Notes: generated from the sequence alone by a model not told the origin. A DNA stretch of 64,000 nucleotides from Prevotella sp. (GCA_016281815.1 JAEEJK010000043.1:31207-95206); one strand, 5' to 3'; numbered from the stretch's first letter, positions 21,601 to 29,281 are shown. Made by a program: numbers and translations.

Positions 21601-22572
21601 GACCTGACTCGTTCGTTGGTGGAACTCCACCATGGTACCATCGTTGCACGCAATCTGGAGAAAGGATGTGAGTTTGTCGTGACCATTCCTTTGGGAAAGG
21701 CTCATTTGAAAGATGATGAGATCATGTTGGTTGAGGAGGAGGAACCACACGCTCTGTTGAGCAATGAACTTGAAGAACTGATGCCGGAAGAGACCATGCC
21801 TGCACAGCCGGTCAGCGGCAGACCGACCATTGTGCTGGCTGAAGACGACGATGAGATCAGGGGCTATCTTGCTGAGACGCTCAGTTCTGACTATGAGGTG
21901 AAAGCCTGTGTCGACGGAAAGGAGGCTCTTGCAGAGTCTCTGAAGGTGATGCCCGACCTTGTCATCAGTGATATCATGATGCCGAAGATGGATGGCAACA
22001 CGCTCTCGGCCACATTGAAGACCAATCCACAGACCAGCCATATTCCTGTTGTACTCCTGACGGCGAAAAACCGAGATGACGACAAACTTGAGGGTCTGGA
22101 AACGGGTGCTGACGCCTATATCGTGAAACCGTTCAACCTGGATATTCTCAAACGTACCATCGCCAACCTCATCAACTCTCGCAGGCAACTCCAACTGAAG
22201 TTCGGACGCAATGACCAACTGGAGAGCCAGGTGGAGGAGGTGGCTCTGAAGTCGCCGGACGAGAAACTGCTGGAGAGGGTGATGAAGGTCATCAACCAGA
22301 ATATATCCAACAGCGACCTGAGTGTCGACAGCATCGCAGCAGAGGTGGGCATCAGCCGCGTGCACCTGCACAGGAAGATGAAGGAACTCACTGGGCAGAC
22401 TCCGCATGACTTCATCCGCAATATTCGACTCAAACAGGCGGCACGCCTGCTTTCGATGGGCGATATGAATGTGACAGAGGTGATGTATGCCTGCGGATTC
22501 AGCAATCTGGCGTCGTTCTCCACCATTTTCAAGAAATTCTATGGGATGACGCCGCGCGAGTACAAGAAGTAG
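18607..22572 (+). CDS. Hybrid two-component system regulator (HTCS), likely xylan-responsive
   Basis: 1321 residues, normal for the class. A signal peptide precedes a periplasmic two-component-propeller sensor (to ~690) and a Y_Y_Y domain (~690-760). One transmembrane segment follows at ~766-785. HisKA has H819 in I-S-H-E-I-R-T-P; HATPase runs ~915-1025 with N-A-F-K-F-T-P; the receiver has D1122 in I-S-D-I-M-M-P-K-M-D-G; an AraC-type HTH lies at ~1225-1321. The ATPase G1 box reads D-D-G-E-H (963-967), with His where a Gly is usual. Its position after the xylan esterase genes, and the known HTCS XynR of Prevotella, suggest it senses xylo-oligosaccharides and activates the preceding operon. Confidence 0.93.
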   Translation: MKRKVLFCVIFMSVYPCLYLYAQMGKLFNADNQLSSSFTNQVYLDRDGFIWTATRNGLSRYDGYQQRIYKKENGTGMASNYVNCIMQDSKGLFYVGMYGALQTYDGSAFKDVTVTDLNGNKVFCYVTSFVERKTGEIMVGTSGHGLLQIDSPEKAHQVNGDLRNIETIHQMMEDRKGRLWLVTDKNGLLVYAKGKVVARYMQEESMRENVLTVCEDHDGRIYAGITNQGLFRLEGNSFVRVENSEKESVSALYCNHDGNIMVGYDGFGLGIYDPQSGSMTSNPYFSREVDLALAKIVSISEDLGGNVWLGIRQKGVYMQPAAQTDFNYMGDKLGTHNLIGQACVTSTLVDSKKHVWVGTDKDGLYQLSGPQQLYRHYSSNVPATILSLAEDHQGRVWLGSYQDGCGWVDAGGNYHPLNLSQGSNVSVFDIASDSKGNLWLATMGNGLLRVGADGAVTAYTMKKGADNDRKINSIPNDYISKMMVAEDGKKIFLATTVGLCCFDTEKNSWTSFFGGNCLNYGTPMRIVRLYGDKLWMGTNDGLLCYDIKTRAQARYGTENGLSDNGIASIEQDKAGKLWLSTDHGLCCFDPKTEKATNYFVDNGLQSNEFSDGASWFTKEGVMVFGGVGGVTWFDPTKLQPTEWKTSVKLTAFLINGHPVDPSTKSGHYQVCKKTVISCDRFNLSYRDNSFNIQLSTLTYDNPEHITYLYSINNEPFVRMQPGQNDITFSHLSPGTYHFRIKAERNTQQTAERTFTVVVHSPWFKTWWAYCLYLALIAFAVWQYLKLRNRQEQDKLRLQEHIHAEEMSEAKLRFFMNISHEIRTPMTLILTPLLTLMKQDDDPHRRNVYVIIKRNAERILSLINQLMDLRKIDKGMMQMRMSETDMVAFIKDIHTLFEHQAHAKNINFIFEHDAEELPVWIDRKQFDKVIVNILSNAFKFTPSGGEIDIQLKHDAKHASIAISDDGEHIPEDKLEHIFKRFYQTASSVNDTNTGTGIGLDLTRSLVELHHGTIVARNLEKGCEFVVTIPLGKAHLKDDEIMLVEEEEPHALLSNELEELMPEETMPAQPVSGRPTIVLAEDDDEIRGYLAETLSSDYEVKACVDGKEALAESLKVMPDLVISDIMMPKMDGNTLSATLKTNPQTSHIPVVLLTAKNRDDDKLEGLETGADAYIVKPFNLDILKRTIANLINSRRQLQLKFGRNDQLESQVEEVALKSPDEKLLERVMKVINQNISNSDLSVDSIAAEVGISRVHLHRKMKELTGQTPHDFIRNIRLKQAARLLSMGDMNVTEVMYACGFSNLASFSTIFKKFYGMTPREYKK

Positions 22573-22633
22573 AGAACCATTGTCATTAACATTTTTTGTG
22601 CCATGCAGACATGGGCTTTCCCATGATTTGCAC

Positions 22634-22641
22634 TACCTTTG
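22634..22641 (+). promoter_or_regulatory. -7 box for lipoprotein gene
   Basis: TACCTTTG matches TAnnTTTG, 25 nt upstream of ATG 22666. No -33 box is evident. Confidence 0.4.
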
Positions 22642-22665
22642 CTCGCGTATTGGAAAATGTAACAA

Positions 22666-23256
22666 ATGAGCATCATGAGAAAACTGAAGGCCGTTCTGGC
22701 TGTAGTCCTTTGCGCAGGGCTGTTTGTAGCCTGTGAGAAAGAGAAAAAAAACACTGTCCATAATATATTGGTGCCTCCGCGTGAGGAAGCCGCTCCCGAT
22801 ACCTTGATTCATCAGATGAATGTCATTGAGGCAACGGACACGGCTCACTGGCTGGGGAGTGTCTATGAGATCAGTACGCATCGCTATACTTCCGACAGCC
22901 TTTCTTATATTACCGACAACAATGGGAAACGCATGAGAAACAATATCATCCATGTGGTCATCAAACGAAAGGATGGCAGCGTTTTCTTTGATAAGAAATT
23001 CACCAAGAAAGCCTTTGAACCTTATCTGGACGATGATTGCATGGCCCGGAACGTGTTGCTCGGACTGGTTTACAATGGTTCTGCAGAGGATCTTGAATTG
23101 CTGGGCAGTGTGGGCAATCCCGACATTCTCACCGAGGAGTTTGTTCCCTTCAATGTGCACATCAACAAGACGGGGGAGGTGAGAATAGAGAAGGCCATCC
23201 TCAAAGTGCCGGAGAACAACGACTCTGCTTTCGTGGCTGACAACGAGGGGGTGTGA
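22666..23256 (+). CDS. Lipoprotein, DUF4738-like
   Basis: 196 residues; ATG 22675 is an alternative start. The signal ends in a lipobox L-F-V-A-C with lipidation Cys about 23. The mature protein has no recognised catalytic motif. It alternates beta-strand-like segments (for example I-I-H-V-V-I-K-R-K-D-G-S-V-F-F) and resembles the Bacteroidales lipoprotein family DUF4738. It converges with the M16 peptidase gene (24-nt gap). Function unknown. Confidence 0.75.
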   Translation: MSIMRKLKAVLAVVLCAGLFVACEKEKKNTVHNILVPPREEAAPDTLIHQMNVIEATDTAHWLGSVYEISTHRYTSDSLSYITDNNGKRMRNNIIHVVIKRKDGSVFFDKKFTKKAFEPYLDDDCMARNVLLGLVYNGSAEDLELLGSVGNPDILTEEFVPFNVHINKTGEVRIEKAILKVPENNDSAFVADNEGV

Positions 23257-23280
23257 GTTCCTAAAATTTTCTGATCATCA

Positions 23281-26172
23281 TCATTTCCTGAACAAGTCGT
23301 TCTCATCCACTATCACGATTTTGCCATAGCGGGAGAGGGCGTTCATGTCCAGTTGGTTCTTGTTGCCTACGATGCCGAGCACCCGATGCCCCTCATGGTG
23401 GCGGATGTGGGTGTCGTAATATCGCTTCATGTCTTCCATCGTGGCTGTGGCATAGCCCGCTGCCAGTTCCACATTGCTGTCATGATCATGGCCGTTCCAC
23501 CTGAGTAAGGCAATGTGGTTGCCTATCTGCCGGAACGAGGGGAAACTGTTGTTGATGTTGTTGATTGCCTCACGTTTGATGGACTCAAAGTTGTTGGCAA
23601 TGAGCGGCATGTCATGGAGCAGGGAGTCTACCAGCGCAATGGCGCTCATCGCTTTGTCGCCTTGCGTGCCGACGAAGGCTCCGAATGCCAGCGGACTGTT
23701 GGGGGCCAATATCCGGGAACGGCTGAAATAATAACTCTGTGTGCTGTAGGCCATGGACCGGAATTCGCGTACCTCCTGGAACAGCACTGATGACATGCTG
23801 CCTCCGAAATAGTCTTTCAGCAGCATAAACGGTATCCGTTCCTCTGGCGTGGGGAGCGGGGACAGTTGCTCATAGGTGAAAAATAGGGTCTGGCGAGATT
23901 TGGGCATGTCGTAGACAAAGACAGTGGGTTGGTCGTAGCCGAGTGGGTCTGTGGGGTAGTCGGTGTAGGGTTTGGTGCTCCGGTTGACTGGCAAGTGCCG
24001 CCGTACTGCTTGCTCCACCTGTTCTTGGGCAAGTGTGCCGCTGTAGACGATGTGGCAGGCGCTTTCCTGCATTTCGCCAAAAGAGGACAGCATCTCGTCT
24101 GCTGTGAGTTTCTTGGTCTCTGACAGCGTGAGGTGGTTGAGATAACTGGATGCCTCGCCGAACATCACCTTGAGGCGCAGGGCTTTCAGCACCTCGGTGT
24201 TCTCCTTGCCGATGGCTTTCGACTCGGCTTTCTTGGTCTCTTTTACCTGACTCAGGTTCTTGGAGGTGGGGCGCACATGGTGTATGAAATGGTCGACCAG
24301 GCGCATCGTTTCCTCAAAATGACGGTCTGTGCCACTGATACTGAGTTGGGTGGCCTGATTGTCAGTGGAGAACAGCATGGATGACCCTAACGCCTGAAGT
24401 CGTTTCTCCAGTTGCTGACGGGTGAGTGAGTCGGTGCCGGCTACGTTGAGCAATGCGCAGGAGGCTTCCAACCTGCGGTCTGCCTTGAGTCCTTTGTTCC
24501 AGGTGATCGTGAGGTTGAACAGGTCGTTCACGGGATTGTTGACGGTGTAGAGGACGGCCTCTCCTCCGAGTGGGGTGGTGGTGGCGTCTCTCTGGAAGTC
24601 GATGAAGCGGGGTGGTACGTTTGCCACGACGGTGCTGTCCAACCGCTTGGCGTATGCCGATACGGCATCTTTGTTGCGGGGCACGATGGGGGTATAGCCG
24701 GGCTGACTGATTTTGTCCTTCGGGTATGTGCCGTTTTTTTTCTTGAATCTCACAAACGGCGCACCTAAGTATTTTTTCGCTGCTGCGACGACATCATTCT
24801 TGCTCAGGGCGTTGATGCCGTTCACTTTGTCGAGATATTCCTGCCAGGAATGGCCCGACGACATCACCATGACCATTTTCATGGCGCGTTCGCTGATGGT
24901 TTCCAGTTCCCGTTGTGCCTCACGGTAAGCATCCTGTTTCTGTGCCATGAATGCCTCGTCGCTGAAATCGCCTTGACAGAGCCGCTGCACTTGGGCGAGA
25001 CAGGTTCTCTCCGCTTTTCCAGATGAGGCGAGCAGGTTGGGCACGACGAGAATGAATGCCACACCGGCATCGTTGAGTCCTTGCGTGGCGGCCATGGCAT
25101 TCATGAGAGTACCTTCATGGCAGAGCGAGTCGAGCATGCCGGCTTGTTCATTATACAGCAGCGACATGGCGATCTGCATGGCATTGGCATCGGGCTCAAA
25201 TTCAGTGGGGGCCTTGTAGGCCAGCATCTCAATGCTGACGATGGGGATGGGTATCTTCACCTCCACGGTGCGCTCTGCGGTAAGGTCGGGTAGGGCAGAA
25301 CTTACATGAACCGGGGGCGTGCCTTGCGGGATGCGTCCGAAAGTGCGCTCCAACAGGGGTTGGATATGCTCGCTGTCGATGTCGCCGCAGAGCACCAGAC
25401 CCATGTTGCATCCCACATAGTATTTGTCGTAAAAATCACGCATGGCCGACTGCCGTGGATTCTTCAGGTTCTCTGTACTTCCGATGATGGGGTAGGCATA
25501 GGGCAGGGTGTCAAACACCTCCTTCATCATCCGGTCGAGGGCTGTGGAGAGCATGTCATCGGCATACATGTTCTTTTCCTCATACACGGCTTCCAACTCT
25601 CCTTGGAAGAGCCGGTAGACGGGGCGGATGAGGCGGTCGCTGTTCAACTGGCACCATTGCTCCAGGTATTGGGGCGTAAATGTGTTGTGGTAGTAGGTGA
25701 AGTCCCAACTGGTGCCGGCATTGAGTTGGGTACCTCCGTATTTGGATATCAAGCGGTTGAACTCGTTGGGAATGGCATACTCTCCTGCTTTCTGACTTAG
25801 GCGGTTGATGTCTTTCTGGATGATGAGCCTTTGTGCCTCGTCGGTGGTGGCGGCCAACTGGTCGTATTTGGCAGAGATGGAGTCGAGCCAGGGCTTCTCT
25901 GCCTGATAGTCGATGGTGCCGATTTCCTCGGTTCCCTTGAACATGATATGTTCAAAGTAGTGGGCGATGCCGGTGTCGGGGCAGTCCTTGGCGCCGGCGT
26001 TCACCACGACGGCCCCGAACACCTTGGGCTGACTGTGGTCCTCGTTGAGCCACACCCTCATGCCGTTGCTGAGCATCATCTCCTTCACTTGCAATGCACC
26101 AGCCGTCTGCCCTTTCACCACGCCTGCCATGACTATCGCCACCACAAGCATCATCCATGTTTCCTTTCTCAT
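23281..26172 (-). CDS. Periplasmic M16 (pitrilysin/insulinase-like) zinc peptidase
   Basis: 963 residues from ATG 26172 (M-R-K-E-T-W), chosen because a signal peptide follows (to about V-K-G-Q, residue 22). The inverted zinc motif H-x-x-E-H is H-Y-F-E-H at 71-75, and a downstream Glu-rich stretch (Y-E-E-K-N) should provide the third ligand. The length fits two M16 halves joined in one chain (four domains), with the active site in the first half only. Such enzymes degrade peptides in a closed chamber in the periplasm. A -7 box lies on the minus strand at 26193-26200. It is transcribed alone, away from the repeat block upstream. Confidence 0.92.
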   Translation of the reverse strand: MRKETWMMLVVAIVMAGVVKGQTAGALQVKEMMLSNGMRVWLNEDHSQPKVFGAVVVNAGAKDCPDTGIAHYFEHIMFKGTEEIGTIDYQAEKPWLDSISAKYDQLAATTDEAQRLIIQKDINRLSQKAGEYAIPNEFNRLISKYGGTQLNAGTSWDFTYYHNTFTPQYLEQWCQLNSDRLIRPVYRLFQGELEAVYEEKNMYADDMLSTALDRMMKEVFDTLPYAYPIIGSTENLKNPRQSAMRDFYDKYYVGCNMGLVLCGDIDSEHIQPLLERTFGRIPQGTPPVHVSSALPDLTAERTVEVKIPIPIVSIEMLAYKAPTEFEPDANAMQIAMSLLYNEQAGMLDSLCHEGTLMNAMAATQGLNDAGVAFILVVPNLLASSGKAERTCLAQVQRLCQGDFSDEAFMAQKQDAYREAQRELETISERAMKMVMVMSSGHSWQEYLDKVNGINALSKNDVVAAAKKYLGAPFVRFKKKNGTYPKDKISQPGYTPIVPRNKDAVSAYAKRLDSTVVANVPPRFIDFQRDATTTPLGGEAVLYTVNNPVNDLFNLTITWNKGLKADRRLEASCALLNVAGTDSLTRQQLEKRLQALGSSMLFSTDNQATQLSISGTDRHFEETMRLVDHFIHHVRPTSKNLSQVKETKKAESKAIGKENTEVLKALRLKVMFGEASSYLNHLTLSETKKLTADEMLSSFGEMQESACHIVYSGTLAQEQVEQAVRRHLPVNRSTKPYTDYPTDPLGYDQPTVFVYDMPKSRQTLFFTYEQLSPLPTPEERIPFMLLKDYFGGSMSSVLFQEVREFRSMAYSTQSYYFSRSRILAPNSPLAFGAFVGTQGDKAMSAIALVDSLLHDMPLIANNFESIKREAINNINNSFPSFRQIGNHIALLRWNGHDHDSNVELAAGYATATMEDMKRYYDTHIRHHEGHRVLGIVGNKNQLDMNALSRYGKIVIVDENDLFRK

Positions 26173-26192
26173 CAATAAAAGCATTCTTTTTG

Positions 26193-26200
26193 CAAAGGTA
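26193..26200 (-). promoter_or_regulatory. -7 box for M16 peptidase gene
   Basis: Reads TACCTTTG on the minus strand, 21 nt before the chosen start. The -33 element is not clear. Confidence 0.4.
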
Positions 26201-26263
26201 ATTAAAACTTGAAAAAAAGAAAGATATTCAATTCTTTTTATTAAATTTGCGGCATAAAGGATT

Positions 26264-26625
26264 TGAGTAACAATTCAGTGAATGAGTTTTAGAGTGCCCT
26301 ATCGGGCAAAACCAACGGTCGACCTGCGAAGCGGGTATCTGTTCAGCGAATAATATCAAGAAGTGCCCTATCGGGCAGAAATCCTACAAATCAATTCAAA
26401 TCTGTCAAATTTTTATATTTTTCGCAATAGAAATTTGTTTGATTTGTAAAGATTTGAAAGATTTCTCGCCGTAGGCGACTCAAAAAGATGATTCGCTGAA
26501 TGGTTACCGAAGCGGAAGTCAAATGAAAAAATAGTGAAAAATATTTTCTTACCATTTTCTTAAAAATTTTCTTAAGATTTTTCGCCGAAGGCGACTTCTT
26601 TTACTCTTCGCTGAATAATTAAGAT
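26264..26625. repeat. Nested palindrome block, no gene
   Basis: The gap holds layered inverted repeats. Outer arms are 26268-26284 and 26491-26507 (15 of 17 matching). A GCCC-TATC-GGGC hairpin occurs twice (near 26293 and 26364). Arms 26377-26412 and 26431-26466 share AGAAAT, CAAATC and CAAATTT blocks and enclose an 18-nt loop. CGCC-GTA-GGCG and CGCC-GAA-GGCG hairpins lie near 26467 and 26583. The word TTCGCTGAAT recurs at 26492 and 26608, and inverted near 26342. I see no coding potential. Confidence 0.7.
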
Positions 26626-26676
26626 TTTGAAACAATGATGTAGATACCAGTTTAACTATATTTTGAAACAACCATT

Positions 26677-27165
26677 ATGAAAAGAAAAACATTTGTTATA
26701 GCAGCCATATTTTTCGGCTTGCTCTTCCTTTCTTCTTGTAAATCAAGGGAGGAACAGGTAATCAGCCAGTTGGACGACCTCTCCGAAAGGGTTGAGAAAG
26801 ACAGTAAAAAATTTGATTCTGATGACTGGAAAAATGCCATTGCGGAATTTGAGCAGATCCACAACGAAATGGCAGACTGTGATTTCACCAAGGAAGAACT
26901 AAGAGAAATCGGACGCAAAGAGGGCAAACTGGCCGTTATCTTGGCCAAAGAAGGTGCAAAGAAGGTGGGCAGCCATCTGCAAGAATTCATGGAAAGCATC
27001 GGCTCCTTCTCCGAAGGTTTAAAAGAAGGCATTGAGAGCGAATTTAATGAAAAAGACTTCGAAAAACTCGGTAACGAATTGGAGAAAATGGGCGGCGATT
27101 TCGAGAAAATGGGAAACGACTTAGAGAAAGAACTCAATCATCTCATGGACGGCTTATCCGAATGA
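26677..27165 (+). CDS. Small coiled-coil lipoprotein, unknown function
   Basis: 162 residues. The signal ends in lipobox L-S-S-C with Cys21. The mature part is highly charged and helical, and its end carries near-repeats (K-L-G-N-E-L-E-K-M-G-G-D-F-E-K-M-G-N-D-L-E-K) with an 11-residue period, typical of an amphipathic coiled coil. There is no catalytic motif. It is probably an outer- or inner-membrane-anchored structural protein. It is followed by a hairpin repeat and two further secreted-protein genes. Confidence 0.75.
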   Translation: MKRKTFVIAAIFFGLLFLSSCKSREEQVISQLDDLSERVEKDSKKFDSDDWKNAIAEFEQIHNEMADCDFTKEELREIGRKEGKLAVILAKEGAKKVGSHLQEFMESIGSFSEGLKEGIESEFNEKDFEKLGNELEKMGGDFEKMGNDLEKELNHLMDGLSE

Positions 27166-27170
27166 AGCCA

Positions 27171-27213
27171 GTAGGGACGCGATGTATCGCGTCCGCTTCT
27201 CCACAAATGTCCC
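27171..27213 (+). repeat. GGGACGCG hairpin repeat, copy 1
   Basis: 43 nt containing the palindrome GGACGCGATGTATCGCGTCC, then a CCACAAATGTCCC tail. Copy 2 at 28770-28812 differs at two positions. The copies are direct repeats about 1.6 kb apart that flank the two genes 27286-28602. Confidence 0.85.
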
Positions 27214-27285
27214 CTTTGGTGTGCGCAAAAATGTTATGAATTTGTATGGACTTGCTTTATAACGAGAAAAACTTAAAATCACTAT

Positions 27286-27747
27286 ATGCCAATGAAAAAA
27301 CTTTTGACCATTCTTGTATTGCTGTTTGCTTTCTCCATGGTTCATGCCGACAATTCGACTAACCTGGTCATCAAGCAGAAGGCGGGCAACGAAACTATTT
27401 TGTCGCTCGACTCCAAACCCATTATCACGTTCGAGGGAGAGTACATGATTGTAAAGAATGACTTCGCCACCATCTCCTTTCCCATCGCAGATGTCGACCA
27501 GTATAGTGTGTCCACTTCGACTGATGTCAAGGAAATACACTCCCAGCCACGTCTCTTGAATGGTCAGGTCACCATTAATGATTTGCCCAAGGGATCAAAG
27601 GCATATATCCATTCCATAGACGGAAAGGTCATCCGGGAATTTGATGCAAATGGCTTAGGTACAGTGACCTTCAACCTGCGTGACCTGCCAAAAGGCACCT
27701 ATATTATCAGTGCCCCGAATACCAGATTTAAGATGTCCAATAAGTAG
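27286..27747 (+). CDS. Secreted protein with sorting-like C-terminus
   Basis: 153 residues; ATG 27292 (M-K-K-L-L) is an alternative start. A signal peptide (1-21, V-H-A-D) precedes a beta-rich region. The last ~55 residues read K-A-Y-I-H-S-I-D-G-K-V-I-R-E-F, then L-P-K-G-T-Y-I-I-S and a basic end. That resembles the C-terminal sorting-type domain of Bacteroidetes secreted proteins (D-x-x-G-R/K ... L-P-x-G-x-Y). It lies 24 nt upstream of the FISUMP gene and is probably co-transcribed. Function unknown; type IX secretion is an inference. Confidence 0.7.
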   Translation: MPMKKLLTILVLLFAFSMVHADNSTNLVIKQKAGNETILSLDSKPIITFEGEYMIVKNDFATISFPIADVDQYSVSTSTDVKEIHSQPRLLNGQVTINDLPKGSKAYIHSIDGKVIREFDANGLGTVTFNLRDLPKGTYIISAPNTRFKMSNK

Positions 27748-27771
27748 TAACCTTCATCAAAACCACTCATC

Positions 27772-28602
27772 ATGAGAAAGATTTTTTTACTCACCGCCTT
27801 CACATGCCTGTTTACCGTTTTCTGCCACGCTCAGAAGAAATACGAAATGGTCGTTGAGAAGACCGACGGCTCGAACATTGTTGTCAACACCGAGGACATC
27901 ATACGCACCTATTTCCGGGAGAGGACAGGAGGTGGTAATAATGAGGGAGGTATTGGTGATACCTCACAAGCATACCTTGCCTGCCCCGATAACCACCACC
28001 CCCACATGATTGACCTCGGACTGCCCTCCGGCACAAAGTGGGCATGCTGCAACGTAGGCGCTCCCTTGCCCGAGACAGTTGGCGGTTACTACGCATGGGG
28101 CGAGACACAGGAGAAGAGTGTATACAATTCAGTTAATTATCAGTATGCCACCGGAGTGGACGATGATGGTGACGGCAGGTATGATGACCACCATAGTGAT
28201 ACAGATGCGTATGGTGTTTGGCAGTACCTTGGTTCCGACATCGCTGGCACCCAGTATGATGTTGCCTATGTGAAGTGGGGCGGCCCTTGGCGGATGCCAA
28301 CATGTGACCAAATCGAGGAATTGCTCCAATGGTGTGATGTCAAATGGACAAGCCGGAATGGAATCAAAGGATGCCTATTTACCAGTTATAAATCCGGTGG
28401 CACTATCTTCTTGCCAGCGGCGGGCTACCGCCTCGGCTCCGACCTTTACTATGCCGGCTCGCGCGGCTACTACTGGTCGTCCACGCAGTACCCGTCGTAC
28501 GCGGTCGACGCCTACTACCTGTACTTCAATTCGGGCGGCACTGGCGCGGACTTCCTCAGCCGCAGCTACGGTCGAAGCGTCCGCCCGGTAGTCAGAAAAT
28601 AG
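27772..28602 (+). CDS. FISUMP-domain secreted protein, possible hypervariable 3' end
   Basis: 276 residues with a signal peptide (1-21, C-H-A-Q). A short N-terminal segment (~22-65) with V-E-K-T-D-G-S and a Gly-rich linker precedes a Fibrobacter succinogenes major paralogous (FISUMP) domain. That domain has the usual L-G-L-P-S-G-T-K-W-A, Y-Y-A-W-G-E-T, W-R-M-P-T and terminal G-R-S-V-R-P-V. The fold is C-type-lectin-like and likely binds ligands at the surface. From 28455 to 28592, 41 of 46 codons end in G or C and the stretch is visibly richer in GC than the rest of the gene. This is the part varied in retroelement-diversified relatives. A nested hairpin follows at 28649-28738. Confidence 0.85.
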   Translation: MRKIFLLTAFTCLFTVFCHAQKKYEMVVEKTDGSNIVVNTEDIIRTYFRERTGGGNNEGGIGDTSQAYLACPDNHHPHMIDLGLPSGTKWACCNVGAPLPETVGGYYAWGETQEKSVYNSVNYQYATGVDDDGDGRYDDHHSDTDAYGVWQYLGSDIAGTQYDVAYVKWGGPWRMPTCDQIEELLQWCDVKWTSRNGIKGCLFTSYKSGGTIFLPAAGYRLGSDLYYAGSRGYYWSSTQYPSYAVDAYYLYFNSGGTGADFLSRSYGRSVRPVVRK

Positions 28603-28648
28603 TGCATCCTTCCCAAAAGAATCAATGCCCCCGACCCAACGTCTAATT

Positions 28649-28738
28649 CGGCAAATCCCACTCACGGACAGGCGGTGGGGCGTAGGCCTCCCAAGGCCTA
28701 CATCCAGCCCCACTGCAGGCCGTGAGTGGGATTTGCCG
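28649..28738 (+). repeat. Three-tier nested hairpin
   Basis: Outer arms 28649-28667 and 28720-28738 are a perfect 19-bp match. Middle arms 28672-28681 and 28707-28716 pair with one G-T. Inner arms 28682-28689 and 28694-28701 are an 8-bp perfect stem with loop CCCA. It lies 46 nt after the FISUMP stop. There is no T-run, so a simple terminator is unlikely. Confidence 0.85.
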
Positions 28739-28769
28739 CTTTTGACACACCACAAATGTCCGCCAGCAA

Positions 28770-28812
28770 GTAGGGACGCGATGTATTGCGTCCGCTTCCC
28801 CACAAATGTCCC
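28770..28812 (+). repeat. GGGACGCG hairpin repeat, copy 2
   Basis: Direct repeat of 27171-27213, 41 of 43 positions identical. The central palindrome has one broken pair (ATTGCG in place of ATCGCG). Confidence 0.85.
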
Positions 28813-29056
28813 TACTCATTCCACAGGTGGCATTCATTGTAGGCACTTTTTTACTTCGTTGATTTTTGTTGTGTTTCGGCATAACCGTTGTAAAGCATCG
28901 CTCTGCTCTCTCTACTTAAATATTTCGCAAGCATCAGCGTTTCGCGAATGCTTTCCCATAATGTTTTTCTATTTTTTTCTGAAGCGAAGCGGTTTTTGAT
29001 CTTCTCTCTTTAACAAATAAAATCGACCCGTACGATTGGATTGGGAAAAAGGTTTT

Positions 29057-29144
29057 CGGACATGCATAAAGCAAGTCCCTACGACATTTTTGCACCCGCC
29101 AAAGGGCCTGTTGCAACTGTAGGAACTTGCTTTATGCATGTCCG
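29057..29144. repeat. 26-bp inverted repeat with 36-nt centre
   Basis: Arms 29057-29082 and 29119-29144 are reverse complements with a single mismatch, separated by 36 nt. Part of the right arm (A-C-T-T-G-C-T-T-T-A-T) recurs near 27250, just after repeat copy 1. MITE-like in form; no coding capacity. Confidence 0.8.
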
Positions 29145-29214
29145 TACAAAAGCCAGCGGTCGGTCACTTTTCAACCGTACAGGTTGAATAGAATTGACCT
29201 TGCAGAAACTATAA

Positions 29215-29281
29215 ATTTTCAATTTTCAATTTTCAATTTTCAATCTTCAATCTTTAATTTTCAATTTTCAATTTTCAATTT
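29215..29281 (-). repeat. Heptad array A (TTGAAAA)n
   Basis: About nine 7-nt units (TTTTCAA or TCTTCAA on the plus strand), directly after the stop codon of the Sel1 gene on the minus strand. Confidence 0.9.

Larger units (their letters stand above)
28739..29214. other. Gene-free stretch with several repeats
   Basis: No supported gene. It holds copy 2 of the GGGACGCG hairpin repeat (28770-28812), a stray partial copy of its tail near 28750, and a long inverted repeat at 29057-29144. It ends at the heptad array beginning at 29215. The open frame across 28625-28999 has no start context and is made of repeats. Confidence 0.6.

Noticed and set aside
20800-22407. 535-residue minus-strand open frame
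   Set aside because: Antisense to the histidine kinase, receiver and HTH part of the regulator, which has all expected motifs.
28625-28999. 124-residue frame after the FISUMP gene
   Set aside because: Composed of the nested hairpin and the GGGACGCG repeat; no signal peptide, promoter or domain.
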